Assembly: GCA_965372405.1 (NCBI GenBank)
Contig: CBDVCE010000009.1
Coordinates: 29,153 to 93,152, forward strand
Reading direction: 5' to 3'
DNA from: Sunxiuqinia sp965372405
GTDB lineage: Bacteria > Bacteroidota > Bacteroidia > Bacteroidales > Prolixibacteraceae
Length of the DNA: 64,000 nucleotides
Part shown: positions 1 through 8,543 of the stretch, piece by piece
How the letters are laid out: each line of letters opens with the position of its first letter
Numbering within the stretch: the stretch's first letter is position 1
Made by a program: the position numbers and the translations under genes
The notes under the pieces: generated by a model
The model's database searches: none
What the model was told of the DNA's origin: nothing
What the model saw: the letters and a program-made list of their open reading frames with translations, nothing else

Positions 1-337
1 GATTCCGATCGATTTTTTCTCCTTTAAAATCTCCATAAATGGCGTGCAAGTTCAACCGCTGTTTCCCTGGGAGTAGTGAAAGTACTTTTTCAAGGTCAGC
101 ACGCATTTCGGTAATAGAAGTGGCCTTGCCTGGATAATTACCTGTAGCCTGTATTCCCCCTCCTGACAATTCCGCATCAGGAGTTTCAAAACCACCTACA
201 TCATCCGCTTGCCAGCAGTGCAGACTTATGACTATGTTTTCCATTTTACTTAAAACCACCTCGGTATCTACTCCTAAAGCAGCATATTGCTCTTTGGCAA
301 TCTCGTATGCCTTCTTTACTAACTCAATATTTCTCAT
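1..337 (-). CDS. rhaA: L-rhamnose isomerase, N-terminal part (cut by window edge)
   Basis: Only the first 112 or so residues lie in the window; the 3' end is beyond base 1. The enzyme converts L-rhamnose to L-rhamnulose in the cytoplasm. The visible part carries the family blocks HCWQ (residues 40-43, followed by a GGFE stretch), GIQATGNYPGK, an ELRADLE-type helix and the RLNLHAIY strand, colinear with the N-terminus of E. coli RhaA. The ATG at 335-337 lies 9 bases after the stop of rhaM, so this is the last visible gene of a leftward rhaT, GH78, rhaM, rhaA operon. Metal and substrate residues further along the chain cannot be checked. Confidence 0.9.
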   Translation of the reverse strand, partial: MRNIELVKKAYEIAKEQYAALGVDTEVVLSKMENIVISLHCWQADDVGGFETPDAELSGGGIQATGNYPGKATSITEMRADLEKVLSLLPGKQRLNLHAIYGDFKGEKIDRN

Positions 338-346
338 TGTACAGTT

Positions 347-661
347 TTATTCCATGTAAAAAACTTCTTCCAATTCTACTGAAACAGGTGAATTGTCAGG
401 ATTTGTTTTCATGACATCAGCCATAAAAGCCCACCATTTCTGAACAACATCTGTTTGTTCCAGATTCTGAGAACCACCATCACCACCCACTTTCTGAAAA
501 GCGAACAGCGTATTGGTTTCTTCATCCAGAAAAATAGAATACTCGCTAACACCTGCATCTTTTAGTAACTTTCTCAGTTCCGGCCATATTTCATCGTGCC
601 TCTTCTTGTATTCTTCTTTTTGACCTTCGTTGAGGTGCATTTTAAAAGCTAGGCGTTTCAT
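347..661 (-). CDS. rhaM: L-rhamnose mutarotase
   Basis: This 104-residue protein has the normal RhaM length and interconverts the alpha and beta anomers of L-rhamnose so that the isomerase receives the right form. His22 in the KRHDEIWPEL segment matches the catalytic histidine of E. coli RhaM. The paired tryptophans (QKWWAFM) and the C-terminal NPDNSPV...EEVFY block are also family hallmarks. It acts as a cytoplasmic dimeric ferredoxin-like fold in known members. It sits 8 bases downstream of the rhamnosidase and 9 upstream of rhaA, so the genes are almost certainly co-transcribed. Confidence 0.95.
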   Translation of the reverse strand: MKRLAFKMHLNEGQKEEYKKRHDEIWPELRKLLKDAGVSEYSIFLDEETNTLFAFQKVGGDGGSQNLEQTDVVQKWWAFMADVMKTNPDNSPVSVELEEVFYME

Positions 662-669
662 TTTTTTAT

Positions 670-3381
670 TTATTCTGATTTTATGAAAATCAATTTATAA
701 GCCCCTGCAACTAGTTCAATTTCTTTTGAATCTGAACTGAGGACAACTGACTCACCATTAATTCCTGCAATATCTTTAAACTGGTATCCGTCAGGAATGA
801 AAAAAGTAGAAGATGTGTTTGCAGGAATAGTGACTTCCATCTCAACCGTAGATTCGCTACGTTTCCAATTTGATATGATTTTTCCATGAATGCAATTATG
901 ACTGGTTTCAACAAATGAAACATCATCGATGAAAATCGGTTTCATAAAAAAGTGGTAAAAACCAGGACTCGCCGGATCAATCTGTATACCACCAAGACCT
1001 TTGAAGAACCATGTTGAGAAATCACCCAGAAAAATGTGATTTTGAGAACCTTCGCTCCCATCCCAATCTTCTCTCAATGCTGTACTACCCTCCTCTATCC
1101 AGAGCCCCCATGAAGGGAAATCTTTCTTATTGAGCATTTCATATACCAGATTATTATGACCGTACTCACGTAAAACATTCAGTACATATTTACTTCCCAG
1201 CAATCCAAAATCAGGATGATTATCTTTTTCATTGATACGGGCAACCAGATCATTCACCGTATTCTCAATCGCATTTTCAGGAGCCAATCCCTGAAAAATG
1301 GCACAACTCAGCGCTGTTTGAGTTTGCACTTTATAATGATTGGTTTCTGAATCAAAAAACTTCGCATTGAAAGCAGTCTTAACTTGCTCTGCAAGCTTAG
1401 CATATTTTGTCTGATCATCAGTCTTTCCAAGAATACCTGCCATTTTCGATAGAGTCACCGCATCGAAATAATAATAGCTTGTTGATGTAACTTCAACCGG
1501 AGTTTTAACCAGTGCAACCCAATCTCCCAATCCGATATGCTGAATCCCATTATCTGCTCTTGTTCCCAGATAATCAACATAAAGCTTTATTGCGTCGTAA
1601 TTCTCTTGAATCACTGTAGTATCACCATAATATTCATATAAATGCCATGCAATCACCGGCAAAGCACTATCCCATGCTGGTCCATTTCCCCAATCATATC
1701 CCCAGCCAGAAGTTGGCACAATACCAGGTAATTCACCACTTTCACGTTGTTCGTCACGAATATCTTGCAACCATTTGCGATAGGCCATAATGCTATTGAA
1801 ATTCCACAAACCTAACTCGCTTGAGATATGCGCATCACCCGTCCACCCATTTTTTTCCCGATGTGGACAATCCGTTGGAATACTGTGGAAATTACTTAAA
1901 TACGAATTCATAGTAGCCTGATAAAGCTTATTGAAGAGTTCATTTGAACAACGGAACTCACCAACTTTTTCAGAATTGGTACTAAGGAAGAGACCCTCAA
2001 TTTCAATCTGTGACAGATCAATCGCTGGCTCTGTTTTTACTTCAATATACTGATACCCGTGATAGGTAAAACGAGGAGTATATTCTTCCTGTTCTCCGCC
2101 TTTCAAATAATAAATATCAGTTTGAAAAGCTAACTCCCCTTTTGGAATTCTTGTGTGACGAGCAATAATCTCTGGGGCAACAGAATAGTCATCGTTCACC
2201 TGCTCTCCAAATAGCATGGTAACTTTCGTCCCATTTTTACCTTTAATTTTCAGGGTGGCAGTTCCTGCAAAATTCTCACCCATATCGAAAACATATCGAC
2301 CTGAACTTATTGCGTGAGAAGCCACTGGTTTTATATTCCTAACTACTTTTATTGATGGTGAAACCTGCGCCGAAATTTTTCCTCCAGGTGAGTTCGTTTC
2401 TAAAGCTGGGCTCCAGTTAGAATCGTCGTAATTAGCCGATGCCCAATTCCCCAAATCCAAGCGTGCATCATAAATTTCACCTGCATATAGACTATTAAAT
2501 CGCATTGGTCCTTCGCTCCATTTCCAGCTATCATCGGTTGATATAAATTCAACAGATCCATCATTATATTCAAGCCTAACATCCATAAGCAATCGAGGTG
2601 TTTTACGCCAAGGAGCTTTCTCAAAATACCAAACAGCTTTCGACTGGACATTATACCATCCATTTCCTAGAAGAACGCCAATTCCATTTTGCCCCTCAAT
2701 CAAATTGCTTGTAATATCATAAGTGACATACAACACACGACGATCGAAACGGGTATAACCTGGCTCTAAAAAGCTATCTCCCATTTTTTTGTTATTCACA
2801 TACAATTCGTGATATCCCAGTCCGGCAACATAAGCGGTCGCTCGTTTTAATCCGGCTTTTGTTTCAATATTCTTTCTAAAATATGGAGAAGGACGCGAAA
2901 CAGTATCTTCCGTATTAGTAATCCATTTCCCTTTCCACTTTGATTCTTTCAGATAGGCTGTTTCGAACATGGTTGGATCAGCATATTCAGTAAGCTCGCC
3001 TTCCTGATCCCAAATCCTAACTGCCCAATAGTAACGCATTCCTGATTCCAAAGATGGCCCATTGTAAGTTACTTTATTCACATTTCCGATTTGCTTTCCA
3101 CTATCCCAGACATCTGCTTTGCCTCTTTTCAAATTATCAACCGATGTGCTAACAAGCACCTGAAATGCAGTTTGTTTCGCCCCAATACGACTATCCTGCA
3201 TTTGCCATAACATCAAAGGATTAGAATTATCAGTACCTATTGGTTTTACAGAATGATCTACCTTCAATTCAACAACTTTACAATCTTTATTTTCAGTCTT
3301 TTCACAGGAAAGGATACCTACAAATACAACAAGCAAAATAGCCAATTCACAGTAGTGATAAATATTGTTTTTCAGTTTCAT
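670..3381 (-). CDS. Alpha-L-rhamnosidase, GH78 lipoprotein
   Basis: This 903-residue enzyme hydrolyses terminal alpha-L-rhamnose from glycans or glycosides. The N-terminus is a lipoprotein signal with a lipobox ending LSC at about residue 26, so it should be anchored in a membrane, probably facing the periplasm or cell surface. Fibronectin-like and beta-sandwich modules fill roughly residues 40-400. The (alpha/alpha)6 catalytic domain follows, with the conserved DCPHREKNGWTGDA block near residue 507. A C-terminal beta domain includes the WEEGSTALREDWDG-like segment. It lies between rhaT and rhaM with short gaps, so released rhamnose can be imported and catabolised by the same operon. No SusC/SusD pair is visible nearby, which favours short substrates. 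Confidence 0.93.
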   Translation of the reverse strand: MKLKNNIYHYCELAILLVVFVGILSCEKTENKDCKVVELKVDHSVKPIGTDNSNPLMLWQMQDSRIGAKQTAFQVLVSTSVDNLKRGKADVWDSGKQIGNVNKVTYNGPSLESGMRYYWAVRIWDQEGELTEYADPTMFETAYLKESKWKGKWITNTEDTVSRPSPYFRKNIETKAGLKRATAYVAGLGYHELYVNNKKMGDSFLEPGYTRFDRRVLYVTYDITSNLIEGQNGIGVLLGNGWYNVQSKAVWYFEKAPWRKTPRLLMDVRLEYNDGSVEFISTDDSWKWSEGPMRFNSLYAGEIYDARLDLGNWASANYDDSNWSPALETNSPGGKISAQVSPSIKVVRNIKPVASHAISSGRYVFDMGENFAGTATLKIKGKNGTKVTMLFGEQVNDDYSVAPEIIARHTRIPKGELAFQTDIYYLKGGEQEEYTPRFTYHGYQYIEVKTEPAIDLSQIEIEGLFLSTNSEKVGEFRCSNELFNKLYQATMNSYLSNFHSIPTDCPHREKNGWTGDAHISSELGLWNFNSIMAYRKWLQDIRDEQRESGELPGIVPTSGWGYDWGNGPAWDSALPVIAWHLYEYYGDTTVIQENYDAIKLYVDYLGTRADNGIQHIGLGDWVALVKTPVEVTSTSYYYFDAVTLSKMAGILGKTDDQTKYAKLAEQVKTAFNAKFFDSETNHYKVQTQTALSCAIFQGLAPENAIENTVNDLVARINEKDNHPDFGLLGSKYVLNVLREYGHNNLVYEMLNKKDFPSWGLWIEEGSTALREDWDGSEGSQNHIFLGDFSTWFFKGLGGIQIDPASPGFYHFFMKPIFIDDVSFVETSHNCIHGKIISNWKRSESTVEMEVTIPANTSSTFFIPDGYQFKDIAGINGESVVLSSDSKEIELVAGAYKLIFIKSE

Positions 3382-3419
3382 CGTATTGAATAATTAATAG
3401 ATAAATTTGATTTTAATAA

Positions 3420-4472
3420 TTACATTGAATTACCAATACCCACTAGCACTACCGATAATAGAATTACGAATATCCCCACCGATATTGTCCATTTAGTTTT
3501 AGTAGCAACCCCATGCCATTCTTTTCTATAAATTCCCCACATATTCGCTGTTAAAATTATAGTTGACATATGTAGAATCCATGAACTTGCTCCGTTTCCC
3601 AACTTGCTTTCTCCCATTCCGTAGAAGAAAAACTGAAGAAACCAGGTCGTTCCGGCTAATGCAGAAAATAGTGTGTTTTTAATAATTGGCGTTGATTTAT
3701 TGGTAAAATCTCCGTAAGATTTATTCTTGATACTCAGAATTGTAGTCCAAATAAAATTCGTAGTTAATCCTCCCCAAAGAATAACAACAAATGTTACATT
3801 GTTCTGAAACAAAGGATTAAAACCTGCCTTAACTGCGGCTTCTGCCAGTGGTTTTCCAGCCTCAATCCCAAAGTTGAAAAAAGAACTTAATATCCCAGAT
3901 AAAACGGCAATAATCAACCCTTTTACCAGACTAAACTCAGCAACACTTGCCTTACTTTCCTCCTCTGAAAGTTCCCCTTCTTTCATAATTCCAGCCTTTC
4001 CACAAATTGCAATTCCTAAAATACAAATCAGTACTCCTAAAAGTACAAGCTGCCCTCCAGAAGTTGACATCATATCTGTAAATGATATCTTACCCGCCGT
4101 CGGATTAATATTATAATAGATTGAAGGAACAATTGCACCAAAAGCAGCACAAAATCCAAGCACCACTGAATTTCCAAGAGACATACCTAGATACCTGACT
4201 CCCAAACCATAAGACAAACCTCCAACACCCCACAGCAGTCCCATTAAAAAGGTGAAAAATAAAATCTGACTCGAACTTGATGCAATTATACTCGCAAACC
4301 CAGGCACAGTTAAAAAGGCTGCTATTGGTGGTACGATTAACCATGAAAAAAGTCCTCCCAAAATCCAGTAACTTTCCCAAGCCCATCCCTTAACTTTATT
4401 ATATGGCATATAAAAACTCCCTGAGGCAAAACCTCCTATAGAGTGGTACAAAAGCCCTAATAATGCTTGCAT
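3420..4472 (-). CDS. rhaT: L-rhamnose:proton symporter
   Basis: This 350-residue inner-membrane protein has about ten hydrophobic segments and aligns along its whole length with E. coli RhaT. Shared blocks include FYMPYNKVKGWAWE near residue 20, the LWGVGGLSYGLGVRYLGMS segment near residue 100, the WFLQFFFYGMG block near residue 285 and the SSWILHMS segment just after it. It imports L-rhamnose with protons. It is the first gene of the leftward rhamnose operon. No AraC-type or other rhamnose regulator is visible in the window, so the regulator must be elsewhere. Confidence 0.94.
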   Translation of the reverse strand: MQALLGLLYHSIGGFASGSFYMPYNKVKGWAWESYWILGGLFSWLIVPPIAAFLTVPGFASIIASSSSQILFFTFLMGLLWGVGGLSYGLGVRYLGMSLGNSVVLGFCAAFGAIVPSIYYNINPTAGKISFTDMMSTSGGQLVLLGVLICILGIAICGKAGIMKEGELSEEESKASVAEFSLVKGLIIAVLSGILSSFFNFGIEAGKPLAEAAVKAGFNPLFQNNVTFVVILWGGLTTNFIWTTILSIKNKSYGDFTNKSTPIIKNTLFSALAGTTWFLQFFFYGMGESKLGNGASSWILHMSTIILTANMWGIYRKEWHGVATKTKWTISVGIFVILLSVVLVGIGNSM

Positions 4473-4543
4473 ATCAAATTTTTATTTAATTTTTCTTAAT
4501 GTTTTTAATATTTTTGACCATCACATGATCTATTCACTACTGA

Positions 4544-4551
4544 CAAAAATA
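4544..4551 (-). promoter_or_regulatory. Candidate -7 box for the rhamnose operon
   Basis: On the minus strand the sequence reads TATTTTTG, matching the Bacteroidota -7 consensus TAnnTTTG about 70 bases upstream of the rhaT ATG. No good TTTG -33 box lies at the expected spacing, which fits a promoter needing an activator. This is inference from pattern only. Confidence 0.35.
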
Positions 4552-4625
4552 CATTATGAATCAGACCCAACCAATGCATAAATTGATAATTCATTTGCAC
4601 ATTTTGGACTAGAGATTATTGGCAT

Positions 4626-4667
4626 AAAAAAAAGAAGGCTTACAAATCTGATAACTTGCGAGCCTTC
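4626..4667 (-). terminator. Rho-independent terminator after the serine hydrolase gene
   Basis: GAAGGCT (4634-4640) pairs with AGCCTTC (4661-4667) around a 20-base loop. On the minus strand the hairpin is followed by eight U residues (4626-4633). It lies 25 bases past the stop of the leftward gene at 4692-6131 and separates it from rhaT. Confidence 0.75.
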
Positions 4668-4691
4668 TCAATTAACATTCAATATTTGATG

Positions 4692-6131
4692 TTATGGTTT
4701 TGCCTCTTCAATAATTCGTTTTACATAGCTATTGTTTGGGTAGTGCTCTAGTACTTTTTGGTAGTACTCAATTGCATGAGCCATATCATCTACTTCTTTA
4801 TATATTTCAGCCAGTTGAAAAGCAGCAGAAGGAGAATCGGGGAACAACTTCGTATTCAATTCAAAAACTTTAATAGCATCTGTTTTATTTCCCGACCAGG
4901 ATATTTGTTCTCCAAATTCATTTACCAGCTGTTCGTTTGCTGCAAATAAATATCGTAATGCAAGAATTCGCTTGATAGTTTGATCCAATTCATTATTATA
5001 TAGAGCTTTTGCCAATAAAGACAGAACTGCTTTTTTTGTCTTTAATACTGGGATATCATGTAGTACTGTGGCAATATCATCGGACAATTTCTTTTTAGAT
5101 AAATACCCCATTCCTGTATTCGATAAAATAATAATTGAGTTTCTATCATCAACAAAACGAGTAATCATAGAACTATATCCCTCAATTTGTCCATTGCACG
5201 AAACCGTATTAAATGTACTATCCTGTCCGGCAATCTTCAATCCTTCAACATCCCAACTATAGTGATTCTCAGGATCAAATAATTTCGCTTTGCTTTCCTC
5301 AGATAAAAGTTCATTGGTATATAAAGCCTGCTCCCATCTATAAAGGTCATCAACAGTTGAGAAAATATCACCCCCAGCTTTAAAAAGTGAAATATTAAAA
5401 TCGGACTGATCTTGATAGCCACCTGATACCAACTTATAATCCTTAGCAATAACAAGCTTTTGTCCGCTCACTTTTGCTATACCAGAATTAGTCATCCCAA
5501 GTGGTTGAAAACAGTATTCTGTGAAAACCTCCTCACAGCTTTTACCTGTAACTTTCTCAATAATCTCACCTAACAAATAATACCCTGCATTTGAATAGAA
5601 ATAACGAGATCCTGGCTCAAAAAGCAATTGCATATTGCGTATGACATCCAGAAATTCAACATCGCTCATATTTTTATTGAATTCACCAGTTGTCCATCCC
5701 TCAATCTGAAAGTAATTTGGCAAACCTGAGCTATGTCCAAGCAAATGATGAATTGTAATTTTTGAAGCTTTATCATCTGGAAACCCTGACAAATATTTAC
5801 CTATTGAATCATTGAGTTGTAGCTTCCCTTCTTCTGCTAATTTCAATATTATAGTTGCAGTAATTGGTTTTGTTAATGATCCAAGCAAAAAAGGAGTATT
5901 AACATTATTCTCTGTCTCCAATTCTACATCTGATTTCCCGTAAGCTTTACTATAAATTATATTAGCATTTTCAACAACTAGTACAACTCCACTAAACAAA
6001 TGACTCTTGGAATACGGCTTTACAACATCATCAATTTTGGCATTGAATATTTCAAATTCCTGAGCTATAGAAAACTGAGTATAAATAGATAGAAATAAGA
6101 GTAAGAATGTTTTCAATATTACTTTCATCAT
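4692..6131 (-). CDS. Secreted serine beta-lactamase-like hydrolase with TPR tail
   Basis: This 479-residue protein has a signal peptide (residues 1-24, ending SIAQ) and a beta-lactamase/penicillin-binding-protein domain of the AmpC/EstB group (PF00144). The nucleophile motif SLTK is at residues 85-88 and the Y-S-N motif at 179-181; an HHLLGHSSGLP stretch near 130 is typical of the family. Residues about 400-479 contain tetratricopeptide-like helices, a common add-on in Bacteroidota. Members are esterases, D-amino-acid peptidases or of unknown substrate, and this sequence does not decide between them; a true beta-lactamase is unlikely. A second ATG one codon in is an equally good start. The gene is followed by its own terminator. 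Confidence 0.8.
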   Translation of the reverse strand: MMKVILKTFLLLFLSIYTQFSIAQEFEIFNAKIDDVVKPYSKSHLFSGVVLVVENANIIYSKAYGKSDVELETENNVNTPFLLGSLTKPITATIILKLAEEGKLQLNDSIGKYLSGFPDDKASKITIHHLLGHSSGLPNYFQIEGWTTGEFNKNMSDVEFLDVIRNMQLLFEPGSRYFYSNAGYYLLGEIIEKVTGKSCEEVFTEYCFQPLGMTNSGIAKVSGQKLVIAKDYKLVSGGYQDQSDFNISLFKAGGDIFSTVDDLYRWEQALYTNELLSEESKAKLFDPENHYSWDVEGLKIAGQDSTFNTVSCNGQIEGYSSMITRFVDDRNSIIILSNTGMGYLSKKKLSDDIATVLHDIPVLKTKKAVLSLLAKALYNNELDQTIKRILALRYLFAANEQLVNEFGEQISWSGNKTDAIKVFELNTKLFPDSPSAAFQLAEIYKEVDDMAHAIEYYQKVLEHYPNNSYVKRIIEEAKP

Positions 6132-6305
6132 GCGAACTTTATTACATGTATTTAATTATTTTAGAGCTAAGGTCTGCAAATTTAACTATTGTTTTCAACA
6201 ACTGTCTTTTTCTTTTGCACTTACAAAGCAACATTGCTCAATAACCTGCCACAATAATTCAATACAAAAATCTTTACAAATCCAATTACTATTAATGATT
6301 AAAGT

Positions 6306-7358
6306 CTATATCAAAATATTCAAACCCTCAAGCAACTGAACATATACATTAAAACCATTTTCTATTTCTGAAATCAATATGTATTCGTCAGCAGTATGTG
6401 AACGTGCACTATCGCCAGGCCCAATTTTTATAGACCGGAAAGGCATCACAGCTTGATCCGAGGTTGTGGGAGAGCCATAATAGGTCAAGCCCAATTCAAC
6501 TCCACGCTTAACAATTGGATGTGAGATGTCTATACCAGAAGAATTTAAGCGAAAAGACCTCGGGTTAACCTCTGAATCGATCAACTCATTAACAATCTCA
6601 AAAGTTTGCTGATTAGAATAATGCTCATTTGTGCGAACATCAACAACAAAACTACACTGATCGGGTACTACATTGTGCTGATAACCAGCTTGTATTTGTG
6701 TAACTGACATTTTTACTTCTCCAAGAACTTCGGAAGTCTCTTCAAACTTAAACTGGCGTAATGTCTGAATATCTTCAACTGCCTTGTAAAGTGCACTTTC
6801 ACCTTCATCTCTGGCGGCATGACCGGCTTTGCCATGAGCTGTACAATCCAACACCATTAATCCCTTCTCAGCAATAGCCATTTGCATTTGTGTTGGCTCT
6901 CCTACAATTGCCAAATCAACATCTCCAATTTCATCTATTAGTGAAGCCATCCCACCTTCTCCAGAAACCTCCTCCTCGGCAGAAGAAGCAAAAATCAAGT
7001 TATATGGAAACTCTTCCTTTTGATTTAAATGCACAAAAACAGCCAATAAAGTAACCAATGAGGCACCGGCATCGTTACTGCCAAGTCCAAAAAGTTGTTC
7101 GCCATTAAGCTCAGCAGCAAACGGATCTTTTTCCCAGTTTTTAACTGGTTTCACAGTATCAATATGCGAGTTCAGCAATATAACAGGTTTATCATCTTGC
7201 CATCTTCTATTTTTCGCCCAGGTATTGTTTCCCTTTTCAAAGAAAGATATTCCTTTAGCCATCAAAAAATCCCTTACCAATTTTGCAACTGGTTCTTCTT
7301 CGCGACTAAAAGAAGGCGTTTGTATCATTTGCCTCAAAAGTTCAATATATTCCTTCAT
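6306..7358 (-). CDS. M20 family metallo-deacylase, ArgE/DapE-like
   Basis: This 350-residue protein has the M20 metal-binding layout. A His/Asp pair occurs in LNSHIDTV (about residue 63), the bridging Asp in GSNDAGAS (about 94), the catalytic Glu pair in SAEEEVSG (about 128) and a metal ligand in VGEPT (about 152). The dimerisation lid starts near GKAGHAAR. Length and motifs fit the Bacteroidota proteins usually assigned to N-acyl-ornithine or N-acyl-citrulline deacylation in arginine synthesis. No arg genes flank it here, so the substrate is inferred only from the family. It is transcribed alone, divergently from arsR. Confidence 0.75.
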   Translation of the reverse strand: MKEYIELLRQMIQTPSFSREEEPVAKLVRDFLMAKGISFFEKGNNTWAKNRRWQDDKPVILLNSHIDTVKPVKNWEKDPFAAELNGEQLFGLGSNDAGASLVTLLAVFVHLNQKEEFPYNLIFASSAEEEVSGEGGMASLIDEIGDVDLAIVGEPTQMQMAIAEKGLMVLDCTAHGKAGHAARDEGESALYKAVEDIQTLRQFKFEETSEVLGEVKMSVTQIQAGYQHNVVPDQCSFVVDVRTNEHYSNQQTFEIVNELIDSEVNPRSFRLNSSGIDISHPIVKRGVELGLTYYGSPTTSDQAVMPFRSIKIGPGDSARSHTADEYILISEIENGFNVYVQLLEGLNILI

Positions 7359-7455
7359 GCTTCTGATTTAGATCAACAAATGTAATAATGTTTCAAAAAG
7401 AATCTGTTTCTATAATCTCGATTTCATTTACCTATTGAAAAATATCCCATCTTTT

Positions 7456-7486
7456 TTTGTGATTTCAGAAAAGCAAACTACATTTG
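7456..7486 (+). promoter_or_regulatory. Bacteroidota-type promoter of arsR
   Basis: TTTG at 7456-7459 and TACATTTG at 7479-7486 are separated by 19 bases, a full match to the TTTG/TAnnTTTG promoter pattern. Transcription should start near 7493, inside the operator at 7486-7503. The resulting leader is short and points to the ATG at 7510, not to an in-frame ATG at 7435 that lies upstream of this promoter. Confidence 0.75.
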
Positions 7487-7503
7487 TTCGCAAAATTACG
7501 AAC
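7486..7503. promoter_or_regulatory. ars operator copy 1
   Basis: GTTCG-N8-CGAAC, a perfect 5-base inverted repeat with an AT-rich spacer. It overlaps the end of the -7 box and the predicted transcription start of arsR, where a bound repressor would block initiation. The same architecture recurs at 7827-7844 and 9259-9276. Assignment to ArsR is inferred from position and recurrence. Confidence 0.75.
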
Positions 7504-7509
7504 AACTAT

Positions 7510-7809
7510 ATGGAGAGCTTTTCAATTTTTACCGAGGAACAAAAACAAGCTGCACGATTTGCTAAAGCAATGGGGCATCCGGTTCGTATGTATGTTCTGG
7601 AACTACTTACGAAACAATCATGCTGTTACAGTGGCGATTTATCTGATGTATTGCCTATTGCGAAGTCAACACTTTCTCAACATTTAAAAGAGTTAAAAGA
7701 AGCTGGTTTAATTCAGGGGGAAATTGAAGCGCCAAAAGTGAAGTATTGTATTAACCGAGAAAATTGGGAAAAAGCACAAAAAATATTTGATCAATTTCTG
7801 AATAGCTAA
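7510..7809 (+). CDS. arsR: ArsR/SmtB family metalloregulatory repressor
   Basis: This 99-residue winged-helix protein begins MESFSIFTEEQ. The helix-turn-helix lies in the segment LSDVLPIAKSTLSQHLKELKEAGLI, at about residues 42-66, and the wing follows. Two adjacent cysteines (CCYSGDL, about residues 37-38) sit just before it and are candidate As(III)/Sb(III) ligands. ArsR proteins repress ars genes until arsenite binds. The start is set by the promoter and operator immediately upstream. It is the first gene of the arsenic island and probably binds the GTTCG-N8-CGAAC sites found here and in front of two downstream genes. Confidence 0.9.
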   Translation: MESFSIFTEEQKQAARFAKAMGHPVRMYVLELLTKQSCCYSGDLSDVLPIAKSTLSQHLKELKEAGLIQGEIEAPKVKYCINRENWEKAQKIFDQFLNS

Positions 7810-7826
7810 AAAAAATTAAATACACA

Positions 7827-7844
7827 GTTCGTGTTTTTGCGAAC
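7827..7844. promoter_or_regulatory. ars operator copy 2
   Basis: GTTCG-N8-CGAAC in the 50-base gap between arsR and the small thioredoxin gene, 15 bases before its ATG. The spacer differs in sequence from copies 1 and 3 while the arms are identical, as expected for selection on the arms. Confidence 0.7.
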
Positions 7845-7859
7845 AATAGAAAAACCAAT

Positions 7860-8093
7860 ATGGAAATAAAAGTATTAGGATCTGGATGCCATAAATGCAA
7901 AATGCTTGAGAAAGTAACGCGCAAAGCTGTTGAAGAAGCAGGAATTGATGCTTCAGTAGTTAAAGTTGAAGACATGCTTGAGATTATGAAACTGGGTGTT
8001 TTAACCACTCCTGCCCTTGTTGTTGATGGCAATGTTCTTTTAAAAGGCAAAGTGCCTGGCGTTAAAGAAATGATTGAGTTACTCACCGCTTAA
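7860..8093 (+). CDS. Small thioredoxin-fold protein, ArsE-like
   Basis: This 77-residue cytoplasmic protein has a thioredoxin-like fold with GSGCHKC at residues 7-13 (CxxC) and the TTPALVVDG strand containing the cis-proline. It belongs to the TM0996-type small redox/metal-binding thioredoxins. In the described arsEFG operon a protein of this kind (ArsE) works with ArsF in reducing aromatic nitroarsenicals. Here it directly precedes ArsF- and ArsG-like genes, which supports the same assignment. Whether it acts as a disulfide reductase or a metal carrier is not shown by the sequence. Confidence 0.8.
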   Translation: MEIKVLGSGCHKCKMLEKVTRKAVEEAGIDASVVKVEDMLEIMKLGVLTTPALVVDGNVLLKGKVPGVKEMIELLTA

Positions 8094-8103
8094 ATCCAAA
8101 AAA

Positions 8104-8538
8104 ATGAAAAAATTACTTGCAATCATCACTCTGATTTTAGTCGCTGGAATTTATACCTCCAATGCGCAATGCTGTAGTAAAAAGAAAAAATGCGATGTAG
8201 CTGGAAAGACAACTTGCTCTGAGCAAAAAGCGGACACTGAAGTTAAAGCTTATTATTTCCATGCTTCAAGAAGATGTGCAACCTGCCAGGCCGTTGAGTC
8301 GGTTACCCAGGAAGCACTAAAAGAAAATTATGGAGATAAAGTTTCTTTTCAATCGATAAATCGTGAAAAGCAAAAGGACAATCCGTTATTAAAAAAGTAC
8401 AAAGTGAATGGGCAAACTTTATTGGTTGTGAAAGGTGATAAAGTTATAAACTTAACCACCGATGCATTTATGTATGCCCGCACCAGTCCTTCAATTTTTA
8501 AAAAGAAGATTAAGTCTACCATTGACCCACTGATGTAA
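8104..8538 (+). CDS. ArsF-like cysteine-rich exported protein
   Basis: This 144-residue protein has a signal peptide (residues 1-21, ending SNAQ) followed by a cysteine cluster (C23, C24, C30, C38) and a thioredoxin-like domain with CATC at residues 58-61. It matches the family annotated as the nitrophenyl compound nitroreductase subunit ArsF. The ATG at 8104 is preferred over one at 8074 because the latter overlaps the upstream gene and would mask the signal peptide. The cysteines could bind arsenic or take part in thiol exchange; that is inference. The gene lies 10 bases after the ArsE-like gene and 5 bases before the ArsG-like permease. Confidence 0.78.
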   Translation: MKKLLAIITLILVAGIYTSNAQCCSKKKKCDVAGKTTCSEQKADTEVKAYYFHASRRCATCQAVESVTQEALKENYGDKVSFQSINREKQKDNPLLKKYKVNGQTLLVVKGDKVINLTTDAFMYARTSPSIFKKKIKSTIDPLM

Positions 8539-8543
8539 AACAA

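Noticed and set aside
24..337. The leftmost stretch could be taken for non-coding because no full ORF is reported there.
   Set aside because: Reading the minus strand from the ATG at 335-337 gives an uninterrupted RhaA N-terminus to the window edge, so it is a partial gene.
4692..6131. Considered as a true class C beta-lactamase.
   Set aside because: The SLTK and YSN motifs are shared by esterases and peptidases of the same fold, and the fused TPR tail is not found in resistance enzymes.
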